Source of the DNA: Nitrobacter vulgaris
GTDB lineage: Bacteria > Pseudomonadota > Alphaproteobacteria > Rhizobiales > Xanthobacteraceae
Length of the DNA stretch: 64,000 nucleotides
Direction: 5' to 3'
NCBI RefSeq assembly: GCF_031453995.1
Contig: NZ_JAVDPZ010000002.1
Span: 158,044-222,043 of the forward strand
The position numbers and the translations under genes were made by a program. Below are positions 32,064 to 40,493 of this stretch, one piece after another (position 1 is the first letter of the stretch; the number at the start of each line of letters is the position of its first letter). Under the pieces are notes generated by a model. The model did not search any database. It saw nothing but the letters and a program-made list of their open reading frames with translations, and was not told where the DNA came from.

Positions 32064-32459
32064 TGTTTGCTCCTGTGGTTGGGAGCATAAGGGCGCGTCA
32101 ACTTGTGGCCCTCAGTCAATCTTGATTTGTGCGGTGTTTTCGCACCGACAAAGTCAACAAAATTTCGATGCTCATTGAATGCGATCGTTCGGGGGATGTC
32201 GTTTTTGTTGGCTTTGTCGGTGCTGTGGATAAATTGTTGGGACGGGAGAAATGCGTCAAGTCTTGTGCGTTTTGATTCGCAGTAACTCGTTCTTTGTTGC
32301 GGGGTACGAGGTGCAGCAATCCCGCTGACCTGGCGGGGTATGCACGCGTTTGCGTCGTGGTGCGGCTTGCGGCACGCCGCGTGTGGCCAATGCCACTTCC
32401 GATCCCGTTTCCGGCCCGGGCTGGTCTCTCTTGTAGTAGGGTTCGGTACGATTCTCGCC

Positions 32460-32822
32460 ATGCCATACAGGAGATGGGCTTTGCGCAGACTTTTGGTGTT
32501 CACAGTACTTTTGTTGAGCGCCTCGTTAGCTAGGGCTGAGCCAGTTGTATTGGCGCCGACGAACCTGGGGGCGTGGGCGAGGTTATCGGAGGACGACTTC
32601 AAGACGGAGGTCAATCAGATACGGGCGCGCTGCACTTGGGAAGTTAACCGCATGGTGATTTTGAGCGGGGGCATCCCGCCGGGCGATCGGGAACGTCTGT
32701 ATTCGTCTTGCACGTTGGCAGCGGGGCTCGTTACGTATTCCCCACAACAGTTTCGCGCGGCGGCGGACGCCTGGAACGCGAAAAACCCCACGCGCAGGGC
32801 CCATGGTTTAGAGATTGATTAA
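32460..32822 (+). CDS. Secreted hypothetical protein, 120 aa
   Basis: Signal MPYRRWALRRLLVFTVLLLS ending ASLARAE. Mature part has LSEDDFKTEVNQIRARCTWE, GGIPPGDRERLYSSCTLAAG and a helical tail. Two cysteines. The Arg-rich n-region and AxA site support export. Function unknown. Confidence 0.6.
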   Translation: MPYRRWALRRLLVFTVLLLSASLARAEPVVLAPTNLGAWARLSEDDFKTEVNQIRARCTWEVNRMVILSGGIPPGDRERLYSSCTLAAGLVTYSPQQFRAAADAWNAKNPTRRAHGLEID

Positions 32823-33034
32823 TCGCTTTCGACCATGACTCCAACGCGCCGACCGAACAGATTACAACAAGCGGTCAGGCCACGCCAAAATCCTTTAAAA
32901 TTGCGGGATACATGCGTTTCAGCTTTAGCTGTGAACCCCGCTATCAGGAAACAGACACCGCAGTCTTTTTGTCGGTTTAAGCCACCGGGCTGCATCCTGA
33001 GACCTGTGCAAATACCAAGATTGGGTTCCGCTTC

Positions 33035-33182
33035 CGTTACCGTTTCCGGCCCGGTAACGAAGAGTCGGAAACGAAGCTGCGCCGCCGGGCCAAGCCATTG
33101 ATTTTACTAATAATATGGTTTCCGCCATGATAGTAATGGATTTCGCATATCCTTTTGAAATTCCGCCAGTTTTCGTTACCGG
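33035..33182. repeat. CGTTACCG units, inverted and direct (possible iteron-like sites)
   Basis: CGTTACCG at 33035-33042, its complement at 33052-33059 and again at 33174-33181. A linked CGTTTCCG/CGGAAACG pair lies within the first two. Possible binding sites for the RepA-like ATPase. Confidence 0.35.
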
Positions 33183-33189
33183 TTGTATT

Positions 33190-33222
33190 GAGAGAGAGGG
33201 GGTCTATACCCCCCTCTCTCTT
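33190..33222. repeat. Long GA/CT hairpin
   Basis: AGAGAGAGGGGG, 7-nt loop TCTATAC, then C-run and TCTCTCT: a 12-13 bp stem, followed by TTTC. Terminator or structural element. Confidence 0.7.
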
Positions 33223-33647
33223 TCAACACCCCCGCAATAGCGCTTCCGGTAATAGTTTCCACGCTGGCCAATGCGTTGGTTGACGTCTTAGCCAATTTTT
33301 TCCACCGCAGCGCGCTTTCGTCACGCGAACGGTTTAGGCGTCCCGATTTCTTTTCGCATCGACGCCGCTGCTCCGATCAAGTGGGCGCGATGAGATTTTC
33401 AATCGAATGGTCGTGCCGTCCACTGCCGTCGGAGGACTTTGCGGGAGCGGTTATCGTTGCGCATGGAAACTCGTCGCGCGAGGATCGCGGTTTCAAGCTT
33501 TAAGCACTCGATGGCGAAAGGATGGTCGCTATGAAACGGACGATTGAGTTTGCAGGAATTTACGGTGGCCTTTGCGTGCTAAGTTGGCAGCGACGCAACG
33601 CTCACGATTGAGGCGCGAGGCGCACCTGAGCGGATGGGAGATTGGGC

Positions 33648-33932
33648 ATGGCTTGCGGCGGAAGTTCGGAAGGGGTGCAGCTTTGTGTTTCGGTGGCTCC
33701 CGGGACGTGGGATTCGATCCGTAACTTCAGCGCGCGGGTTGCAGAGTTTGTATCAGGATTAGTTTCAGAATACGGCCCGGTGTTTTTATTGGTGGCGGTG
33801 GTGGGAGGAGCTCTTATCTGGGCTGTTACGCGATACGACGAGGCCCAGGAAGTGGCGCAACGTGAACGTGATCGGGAATATCTACACCGCCTGAATGAAA
33901 ATTGGCGCAAGGCACACGAGCCGGAGCAATGA
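33648..33932 (+). CDS. One-helix membrane protein, 94 aa
   Basis: MACGGSSEGVQLCVSVAPGT, an amphipathic region (DSIRNFSARVAEFVSGLVSE), one helix (YGPVFLLVAVVGGALIWAVT), and a charged tail (YDEAQEVAQRERDREYLHRL). ATG 33648 preferred over TTG 33642. Function unknown. Confidence 0.5.
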   Translation: MACGGSSEGVQLCVSVAPGTWDSIRNFSARVAEFVSGLVSEYGPVFLLVAVVGGALIWAVTRYDEAQEVAQRERDREYLHRLNENWRKAHEPEQ

Positions 33933-33959
33933 GCCTCGGCTCGCAGGGGTGTTTTATTT

Positions 33960-34151
33960 TCAACGACATTTCAAAGGACGCGCGGGCGCACTTTCTCCTG
34001 CTGCTCCCACGTCCAAGAACTGAACGAAAAACGGTCCTCGACAGCCGGTCAATCGAGTGTGAGTCTCGATAGCATCTGTGATGTCTTGGCCGGGCCAGAC
34101 CGCCACGAATGGATTAGGCGGGTAGGAACGGACGGTTTGCTCAATCTTCAT
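33960..34151 (-). CDS. Small hypothetical protein, 63 aa, downstream of the rep-like gene
   Basis: MKIEQTVRSYPPNPFVAVWP, GQDITDAIETHTRLTGCRGP, FFVQFLDVG. Good RBS (GAAGGAG). It lies 61 bp after the RepA-like gene in the same direction and may belong to its operon. Function unknown. Confidence 0.6.
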   Translation of the reverse strand: MKIEQTVRSYPPNPFVAVWPGQDITDAIETHTRLTGCRGPFFVQFLDVGAAGESAPARPLKCR

Positions 34152-34212
34152 GTTTGTTTCTCCTTCAGGGAGCGGGCGGCGACGTGATAGGGCAAAACTA
34201 GATTTAGTAGCG

Positions 34213-35886
34213 CTACCGGCCTGCAGACAGCCCTGGATCACGGCGCCGATGCAGTCCGTTTTCAGATAGAGTGATTTCACCATTCGCTAGTAATAGCTCG
34301 CAAGCGGCATGAACGCGGGCGCGTGATATCGATTGTATTTCTTTGGGCCAATTCTCAAACAATCCATGCTTTCCGCTTTTGGTTACATATATGCCCTTGT
34401 CATAAAGAGAATCCAAGGATTGAAGAGCCAGCATTGAATCAGATCGCGCTGTCGAACTGGTGTCAGATTGTCTTTGAATGGGGATGAGCCGATGTGTGGT
34501 TTCGTCCCGTTTGCACACCCGTTCGCCGCGGAACATGTGCTCAACCGGCATGTTGTGAAGCGGATTTCCGTCTCTATCGGTCGGGATACCGACAACAGTC
34601 TCTTCTCCCTTCCTCATCAATCCAATGGTCACCCGTGGCCGATCGAGAAATATCGAGGATCCTCGCAGCGATGCCGCAAGTTCTGTCATATTCCGCGGTT
34701 CCGCATCCTTTCGTGGGTGATGTGTTACCAGCAAGGCGCAATTGTGGGCTTCGGCTTGAGATTCAAGAAAATTGAAAAGTTCATTTGGTGCGTCCGAACC
34801 GTCTTCGTCGCCGCTATAGTATTTTCTGGTGGGATCCACGACGATCAAGCAGATTTTCATTTCGGCATAACGCGCAAGCGTTGCCTTTAGATTTGTTGTC
34901 TCGTTACCGTAGATTATCAGCCGCTCCAGGCCCGTGCAGCCGGCGGCCATCCGGTTTAAGCGCTCCCATATCACAGCTCGGGAGTCTTCACCGCCGAACA
35001 ACACGACAAAGCCTTCTTGCTTCGGAACGTCGAACCCACACCACGCGCCGCCGCCTGTCGCTACTGTGAAAGCGAGCTCGGTCACGGCTGTACTTTTTCC
35101 GGTCTTTCGTTTCCCGCCTAGCAACGTGATGCAGTTTGTCGGGATTAGTGACTCGACTAAAAAGCGCACGGGCCCCGGCTTCGAATGCTGTTCGGCGCGA
35201 ATGCTGGCGAGGAGCGGGGCGTCGTAACCACACTCACTCAACAGCGCCAGCTCCTCCTCAATTTTCTTAACCCTGACGGCTACTCTCTTTAAGAATGCGC
35301 TTGCACGTTCCCCGTCGCGCACGAGAAAATAGGAATCGCAGTAGGGATCGGGAACAGCGTGTGGTTGGTAACCGATAGGGCACGGCGCAGTCATGTCCGT
35401 ATGGAGATCAAAGATCGCGTCCAGAGAGTCGATCTTGGTTGATCCCTCACACCGGGCTATGTACTGGCTTCCGAACTTAACGCCTAAGGAGCGGCCCCAC
35501 ACAGTGCGCAGTCCAGCGAGTTCATCGATTTTCGTGACGAGGCCGACGTCCAAAACCAGGGTGTCCTTGGGCCACCGCTCTTTTCTAGTGGTGTCGACGG
35601 GTACGCCAGCCTCAAGCAAGACCTCGTCTTGCGCTTTAGCAGTGCCCGCGCTTACGTACGAAACGCACCCAGGCAATAGAGTGTCTGGGTCGTAGACGCT
35701 GGCAAAATCTAGCTCGTCCCAATGGCTGCCGCATACGTACTGCCGCGTCGCAGGATCAGACACGACGAAGCGAAAGATATTGAAAGTGTAATCGATCGGC
35801 GCAGGATCGTTAACGAACCAGCCTTTCGGGTTATCCTCTGGGGTCGGTTCGAATTCGATTTCTGCCAATGATTGACTCATACTCAT
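34213..35886 (-). CDS. RepA/RecA-type AAA ATPase of an integrative element
   Basis: 557 residues. N-terminal about 240 residues without a recognised fold, then a RecA-like ATPase domain: Walker A GGKRKTGKST, FGGEDSRAVIWERL, Walker B ICLIVVDPT with YSGDEDGSDA, LVTHHPRK sensor, and SLRGSSIFLDRPRV. This is the AAA_25/RepA (hexameric helicase-like) pattern of plasmid and P4-type elements. The start overlaps the AlpA-like stop by 4 nt. A C-terminal winged-helix-like end (SRARVHAACELLLANGEITL) may bind DNA. Confidence 0.85.
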   Translation of the reverse strand: MSMSQSLAEIEFEPTPEDNPKGWFVNDPAPIDYTFNIFRFVVSDPATRQYVCGSHWDELDFASVYDPDTLLPGCVSYVSAGTAKAQDEVLLEAGVPVDTTRKERWPKDTLVLDVGLVTKIDELAGLRTVWGRSLGVKFGSQYIARCEGSTKIDSLDAIFDLHTDMTAPCPIGYQPHAVPDPYCDSYFLVRDGERASAFLKRVAVRVKKIEEELALLSECGYDAPLLASIRAEQHSKPGPVRFLVESLIPTNCITLLGGKRKTGKSTAVTELAFTVATGGGAWCGFDVPKQEGFVVLFGGEDSRAVIWERLNRMAAGCTGLERLIIYGNETTNLKATLARYAEMKICLIVVDPTRKYYSGDEDGSDAPNELFNFLESQAEAHNCALLVTHHPRKDAEPRNMTELAASLRGSSIFLDRPRVTIGLMRKGEETVVGIPTDRDGNPLHNMPVEHMFRGERVCKRDETTHRLIPIQRQSDTSSTARSDSMLALQSLDSLYDKGIYVTKSGKHGLFENWPKEIQSISRARVHAACELLLANGEITLSENGLHRRRDPGLSAGR

Positions 35887-36122
35887 CTCTGGTCACCTGC
35901 GTTGCCTTGAACGCTTGGCGTAGGCATCCGCCATCCTTCACTTGTGGAGGTACGGCGCCGGCTTTCCATCCAAGCATCGAGGTCCGCGGTGGTGTAAACT
36001 ACGCGGTCCGGCACAGGATTGATGTAAACGGGGCCACCTCCCTTTACACGAAGGCGTTCAAGGGTAGCTGTAGACAAGCGGACGTGCTTCGCCGCTTCAC
36101 GAGTATTAAGATAACAGGGCAT
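35883..36122 (-). CDS. AlpA/excisionase-type HTH protein
   Basis: 79 residues. MPCYLNTREAAKHVRLSTAT, LERLRVKGGGPVYIN, RVVYTTADLDAWMESRR: the MerR-like HTH_17 fold. Such proteins direct excision or activate integrase and rep genes. First gene of the AlpA-rep operon, next to the integrase. Confidence 0.9.
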   Translation of the reverse strand: MPCYLNTREAAKHVRLSTATLERLRVKGGGPVYINPVPDRVVYTTADLDAWMESRRRTSTSEGWRMPTPSVQGNAGDQR

Positions 36123-36347
36123 GAAACACCCAGAGAATCAAAGGGGGGAGTTGGTCCTGTCTGTGACCGGCTGCTGCCTCTACGCCTGAGGCTACGACGC
36201 GCGTCGGCGGTCCCGCGCGCCGGCAAGCCACCTGACAGCTGAAAACATGTTGCGCCCGAAGGCGACCTATTAGGCTTGCGGGCGTAGTACTAGCACAGAT
36301 TGCGCTTAACGTCTCCCCTTGCATTCTTTTTTTGCGCGGTTGAACGT

Positions 36348-37718
36348 TCAACTCGCCACACGAAGTTTTTCTTCGAACAACACGACATTGTCGGCGCGGA
36401 TTTTCTCGGGTGAGTGCTCAATCGGCTTTGGCCCGATGATCTTGTTGAGCTCATCCGCGAGAATTGCCGCTACGGCACGCTTTTCGGCGAGCATGTCGTA
36501 TTTATCGTAGGTCGCGGTCACGTCGCCCTCGAGATGGTCAAGCAACGCTTTAACGTCCTCGCGCCTGGCTCCGCCACGCCGCGCAATAGTCGCCGCCGTT
36601 CGCCGGAGGTCGTGCGGTGTGAAGTGCTGCATACCGAGAAATTCCCGGATGCCTATTCGCTTCGGCTTCTTCCCCTTGGCCGGTCGTCCGTTTAATGCTG
36701 CAGCCAATGCGTCGCGTGTGAGTGGGGCAGGGCCGTTCTTCCCTTCTGGCTTTTGACTGTCGGATGGCGCTTCTTGCATCGATTGAAGAGCCCATGATGT
36801 GAAGACAGCCAACTGGCTTTCGAGAACAATTACTTCTTCCACGATTGAAACCGCTATACCGTTCAACGGCACAATCACATCCCGTCGCTTCTTCACGCGG
36901 TTCTTTGGGATATGATATTGCGGATCCCCTCCATCGCGGCCCGTTAACTCGGAGATCAGGGCGCCAGCGGATTGACCCGGCCGAACCATGGTCGCCAGCA
37001 CGAACTTGAGTGCTAATGCTACGGGGCGGCTCGCGGGCAAACGAGGATCATTCAAACCCCACCACAGTTTCCTTATTTCCTCATCAGTTAGAACGCGCTC
37101 GCGCGCCGTTTCCTGGTAGCGTCGCCTCATGTCCACGACCGGGTTGCTCGGAACGTGTTTGCGGCCCGGCTCTTTCGCCCAGGAAAAGAGTGTGTGAAGA
37201 ATTGATTGGGTGCGATTTGCGCTCACCGGCGCTGAAGCGCCAATTTCCTCGATCAGTTCAGCCACGTCGTCGTCTGTAATCTCAGAGGCGATTCGGCGCT
37301 TCCACTTGTCGCGAGCTCGTTTCAGGTAGCCTTCGTCATTCTTCCATGACGATTTTCGAGGCTTGGCGTACTCATCGAGATAGAGTTGGGCCAGCTCATC
37401 GAATGTGATTCGGTCACGCTTTGGCCGTTTAGCCCGCTTTTCCGCACCGGGATCAGAACCCGCGGCAATTGCGCCGAGCAGGATCTTCGCCTGGTTTCTG
37501 GCTTGGTCGGGCGCAATCTTGCCGACAGCCGCTATTGTGAAACGCCTGGTCGGTGCCGTCCGGCCGGTGCCGGCGCGGTAGACAACAATAAATGACTTGG
37601 CGCCTGATGGCCGGACCCGGACGCCAAATCCCGGCAACTTCTCGTCCCAGACGGCATACTCGGATTCTTGGGCCTGCAAACCGTCAACCACGGTTTTGGT
37701 GATGGTTTGCCTGCTCAT
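36348..37718 (-). CDS. Tyrosine integrase with DUF4102 arm domain (island integrase)
   Basis: 456 residues. N-terminal DUF4102-type domain (ESEYAVWDEKLPGFGVRVRP, SFIVVYRAGTGRTAPTRRFT). SAM-like core-binding domain (TFDELAQLYLDEYA). Catalytic domain with Arg in MVRPGQSA, HxxR in PHDLRRTAATIARR, His in LDHLEGD and Tyr in VTATYDKYD. Sits 145 bp from attR, which fits P4-type tRNA integrases. The insertion of about 60 residues before the HxxR box (PEGKNGPAPLTRDALAAALN) is unusual. Confidence 0.93.
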   Translation of the reverse strand: MSRQTITKTVVDGLQAQESEYAVWDEKLPGFGVRVRPSGAKSFIVVYRAGTGRTAPTRRFTIAAVGKIAPDQARNQAKILLGAIAAGSDPGAEKRAKRPKRDRITFDELAQLYLDEYAKPRKSSWKNDEGYLKRARDKWKRRIASEITDDDVAELIEEIGASAPVSANRTQSILHTLFSWAKEPGRKHVPSNPVVDMRRRYQETARERVLTDEEIRKLWWGLNDPRLPASRPVALALKFVLATMVRPGQSAGALISELTGRDGGDPQYHIPKNRVKKRRDVIVPLNGIAVSIVEEVIVLESQLAVFTSWALQSMQEAPSDSQKPEGKNGPAPLTRDALAAALNGRPAKGKKPKRIGIREFLGMQHFTPHDLRRTAATIARRGGARREDVKALLDHLEGDVTATYDKYDMLAEKRAVAAILADELNKIIGPKPIEHSPEKIRADNVVLFEEKLRVAS

Positions 37719-37862
37719 TCGACCTCCGGGAAGCACAGGGGAAGCACCGCTCTGCTAATCATAGAGGGTCCAAGTAGCAGCGATGTAAATTCTAGCGGCA
37801 GGTTTCGGTTGTCTCGCAAGTCACGGCGGGTGTAGGACGACGAGCGAGGGAATAGCTGGTAT

Positions 37863-37912
37863 GTTTTGGGTACTGCAGGTCGTTGGTTCGAATCCAGCTG
37901 CCCCGACCATTT
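37863..37912 (+). repeat. attR: 50-bp direct repeat of the tRNA-Pro 3' part
   Basis: Identical to 16796-16845. No tRNA can form here because the 5' half is absent. Confidence 0.95.
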
Positions 37913-38238
37913 TGTTTGATATTTATCAAAATAAATCAATAATTTACGACGACTTTCGAATAGCAAAAAAGTTACAATCCGCAACAGTTCTCCGGGGCAA
38001 TTTTCCGTAACTTTGACCCGGTTCGGGGTTTGAAGCTCCCGACGTTTCAAGGCAACGATGGGCAGAGCCGTCGAATTGAAGCAAAGGCCGAACGCTGCAG
38101 CTTTGAATCAATCCAAAGCCAATGAACCGTGCCCATTCGTCGGGTGCGTGACCAAAGACGGGATCAAGCTGGCCTTGGGCGAGAAACTGGACATTTGGCC
38201 TAAAAGCATCCGGGAAGTGGCAGAGGAAGAATGGCCAA
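37913..38238. other. Flank of attR, 326 bp
   Basis: AT-rich just past the repeat, then no convincing gene; a 78-codon plus frame (38058) overlaps and has no RBS. Confidence 0.4.
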
Positions 38239-38562
38239 ATGAGCAGTTGGACACTTGTAACCAAGAGGCCATCCGAAGGGGATGTGGCGGTTGATCTTAC
38301 GGTCGACGGCGGTGATCCGCTCACACTAGGCTTAGTCGAAGCTGAGGGATTAGAAGCCGCATTGGGCAATGCGCTTACAAGCGTCAATGACGCGTCCGGC
38401 CGAATTTCATGCGTGAACGTAGGCGTGCAAATCGTCATCGCGGTCGATAAGACAGCGATAGCTACTCTTACGCATGACAAGGCAGAGCTGATGCGCAGCC
38501 AGTTGAAAGAGCTTCTGGCGGGCAACGGCACTGAATTTAGCGATTCAAGTGCCGTCGAATAG
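38239..38562 (+). CDS. Hypothetical protein, paralog of the 39873 gene
   Basis: 107 residues: MSSWTLVTKRPSEGDVAVDL, TVDGGDPLTLGLVEAEGLEA, NDASGRISCVNVGVQIVIAV, DKAELMRSQLKELLAGNGTE. About 60% identical to the 39873 product. A small alpha/beta protein with a conserved GGDPLTL and ASGRISCVN. Function unknown. Confidence 0.7.
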   Translation: MSSWTLVTKRPSEGDVAVDLTVDGGDPLTLGLVEAEGLEAALGNALTSVNDASGRISCVNVGVQIVIAVDKTAIATLTHDKAELMRSQLKELLAGNGTEFSDSSAVE

Positions 38563-39054
38563 ACATGTGCTGAGGCTTGAGCAGATCATCCTGCGCCTTG
38601 ATCCGGATTGATCCGAGCGGGTTGCGGCCCGTTACTTTGGCCGCTGCAACTCCGGTGAATTGACCCACTTTATAGCGTTATCGGTCTGCCAGATTACCTT
38701 TAGCTTTGGATGTCGTTCCAATTCCTGCGAAAGCCGACAAATCTTTTTGAGAGCACAAGCGACGGTTGTCGGAGTGATAGACTTGGAAGCATTGTCGGAC
38801 ATTTGTGATGCTCCACACGTTATTTCCATATAAATATAGCGTAGGCAACCTAAAGATGTCTAGGCGTAAAGCGTCGTGAAATGAGGATGCAATATTTCGT
38901 GATCGTCCGCCGTCAGTGACCCGTGAGCTCCACGTGTGCAAGCCGACTATCGTATGGAAATAGCAGCTTCCGTCGCAAAGCGCATGAATGATCAATTTCG
39001 CGAAAATCAGGATAACCGTTTTGCCGACGCATGACGACGCATCGCCCTCAACAG
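38563..39054. other. Intergenic stretch, 490 bp
   Basis: Holds only a doubtful 56-codon minus frame (38632-38802). No repeats seen. Confidence 0.4.
38632..38802 (-). CDS. Possible small protein, 56 aa
   Basis: MSDNASKSITPTTVACALKK, ICRLSQELERHPKLKVIWQT, DNAIKWVNSPELQRPK. Looks protein-like but has no family and only a weak RBS. Confidence 0.35.
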   Translation of the reverse strand: MSDNASKSITPTTVACALKKICRLSQELERHPKLKVIWQTDNAIKWVNSPELQRPK

Positions 39055-39387
39055 TCAATAATCAGGTGTGCCGCGCGGATTTTCCTTAGCCCAAGTCGTA
39101 ATCGCTTCATTTGGAACGACAAGCGATGACGGGCTGCTGGGCGCGTAAAAGCTCTTTCCACTCTCCACAGAATAAGCGACGCCACCCCATACGGCCTCGT
39201 CATTCAAATGTATGCTTCCAACTTCTGGATTGATGTTGCTCACAGTCGTGATCTTGATTTCAAGGCGTCCATGTTGGCTGTTTCTAATCGCTGCTCGATC
39301 ACCAATCTTGGCGTTGCGATAGTAGCACTCGATTTCTTCGGCCGTTTGATCTTGGCTCGGGTCAACATAGGTTCGGGGAGGAGACAT
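39055..39387 (-). CDS. Hypothetical protein, 110 aa
   Basis: MSPPRTYVDPSQDQTAEEIE, CYYRNAKIGDRAAIRNSQHG and a beta-rich centre. The start lies at the very end of the integrase remnant. RBS is weak (AAGG 10 nt upstream). Function unknown; composition is coding-like. Confidence 0.5.
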   Translation of the reverse strand: MSPPRTYVDPSQDQTAEEIECYYRNAKIGDRAAIRNSQHGRLEIKITTVSNINPEVGSIHLNDEAVWGGVAYSVESGKSFYAPSSPSSLVVPNEAITTWAKENPRGTPDY

Positions 39388-39399
39388 ATTTTAAGCAGC

Positions 39400-39680
39400 C
39401 TTCTGAGAGATTGTGGGGTATGATCGCCTCAATGATCTTCTGGCGTTCACTCAACACACCTTGCGGCAACACGCCATAGTTTCCGTCATCGTCGCTTTGG
39501 TGTGATCGAGGAGGGGGACGAACGGTTCATCCATATACCCACCCCGGCGGAAGGCATCGGCGGTGCTATGCCGGAAGCTAGAGAAATTCCGGCTCTTGTC
39601 CTCTTGACGCCAACGTTCTTAAAGTAGCCCGCAAAGAAACGCGACGGCGTCGCGAATGAGGATCGCTTTCCGTTCGTCAC
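39400..39680 (-). pseudogene. C-terminal remnant of a tyrosine integrase, at least two frameshifts
   Basis: Three frames join in order: SRFFAGYFKNVGVK, then EDKSRNFSSFRHSTADAFRR with GGYMDEPFVPLLDHTKATMT, then TYGVLPQGVLSERQKIIEAI. The HxxR-type FRHSTADAFRR and the nucleophile TYG-LP-G pattern match phage integrases. No N-terminal part is found. Different family from the 36348 integrase. Confidence 0.75.
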
Positions 39681-39699
39681 CGGACCATGGATAGAGTAG

Positions 39700-39714
39700 A
39701 GTTGCCCCGACCAT
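39700..39714 (+). repeat. Scrap of the tRNA-Pro 3' end (old att site)
   Basis: TGCCCCGACCAT matches the last 11 bases of tRNA-Pro plus one flanking base. It sits near the integrase remnant, in the same orientation as attL and attR. Confidence 0.5.
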
Positions 39715-39872
39715 CAATCGGTATCTCAGAGCAATTTCGATCGACGAAACCTCCCAGAAGGACCAGATGGGAGGTGGGAAAGCCGAGACATGATAAGGGC
39801 TGTCGATTGGAGACGATCGATCCGGATCAGCGAGGTTGATGGGACGTTCACGATGGTGGGAAGGACGAAACA

Positions 39873-40223
39873 ATGAGCAGTTGGGTGCTAGGTGCTCGGA
39901 AGCCGCTCGAAGGCAACGGCATCGAGATCGACCTTGCGATTGATGGTGGTGATCCGCTCACGTTGGATGCGGTCGAAGCTGAGATCCTGGAAACTGGGTT
40001 GGGCAAAACACTCGCGGGCATTGATAACGCGTCCGGCCGAATTTCATGCGTGAACGCAGCCACCCAAATCATCGTTGCAATCGATAAGATCACGGTTGCA
40101 TCGCTGAGATATGAAAAGGCGGAGCTACTTCGCAACCACCTAAAAGAACTTCTGGCAGGCAGAGGCACTGAATTTACCGATTCAGGCGCCGTCGAAGATC
40201 CGCTAGGTACTCCCGTTCCTTGA
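39873..40223 (+). CDS. Hypothetical protein, paralog of the 38239 gene
   Basis: 116 residues: MSSWVLGARKPLEGNGIEID, LAIDGGDPLTLDAVEAEILE, DNASGRISCVNAATQIIVAI, KAELLRNHLKELLAGRGTEF. About 60% identical to the 38239 product, with a longer tail. Both have the same upstream GGCCAAATG/CGAAACAATG context. Function unknown. Confidence 0.7.
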   Translation: MSSWVLGARKPLEGNGIEIDLAIDGGDPLTLDAVEAEILETGLGKTLAGIDNASGRISCVNAATQIIVAIDKITVASLRYEKAELLRNHLKELLAGRGTEFTDSGAVEDPLGTPVP

Positions 40224-40267
40224 TAAGGGAGATCGAACCAGACCTAGTTCGCGAAGGTGTTGAACGA

Positions 40268-40375
40268 ACCACCGGTGCGTGCGGATACCGGTTCGCGTGA
40301 AGAAAACGCGTCAGATTAAGATCTGAGAGCTTCGCCTCTGAATTTTCCATCAGAAGCGGAAAAGCTCCAAGGCGG
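40268..40375. repeat. Bradyrhizobial-type intergenic repeat, copy 2
   Basis: The core 40283-40313 (GGATACCGGTTCGCGTGAAG then AAAACGCGTCA) matches copy 1 (5371-5420) in reverse orientation, and the right end again carries CATCAGAAGCGGA. Confidence 0.75.
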
Positions 40376-40441
40376 CATGGATCGCATTCATGCGTCAGAC
40401 ACAGGCGACGCATATTTTGTCTTGAAAGCATCCGCATTCAA

Positions 40442-40471
40442 AAAAAGGGGCACGCCAACCGGCGCACCCCC
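40442..40471 (-). terminator. Rho-independent terminator of the Gly-rich gene
   Basis: On the minus strand GGGGTGCGCC, loop, GGCGTGCCCC, then T-run (A-run on plus). Confidence 0.8.
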
Positions 40472-40493
40472 GTTGATACTTGCCGAGCGACGA

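Larger units (their letters stand above)
32823..33647. other. Intergenic stretch, 825 bp, with repeats
   Basis: No convincing gene apart from a doubtful 26-codon frame at 33531. It holds CGTTACCG/CGGTAACG units (33035-33182) and a strong hairpin at 33190. It lies upstream of the rep-like module's far end and could be an origin-like region. Confidence 0.45.
16796..37912. mobile_element. Genomic island integrated in tRNA-Pro, about 21.1 kb
   Basis: Bounded by perfect 50-bp direct repeats, the left one completing the tRNA-Pro gene. A tyrosine integrase (36348-37718) sits 145 bp from the right repeat and transcribes inward, next to an AlpA-like regulator and a RepA-type ATPase. No capsid, portal or terminase genes are seen, so it is not an intact prophage, and no conjugation genes are seen. 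Cargo is mostly stress-type small genes, an orphan tail spike and an acetyltransferase. Confidence 0.92.

Noticed and set aside
33531..33611. 26-codon frame MKRTIEFAGIYGGLCVLSWQ
   Set aside because: Plausible start but no RBS conservation or paralog; likely chance.
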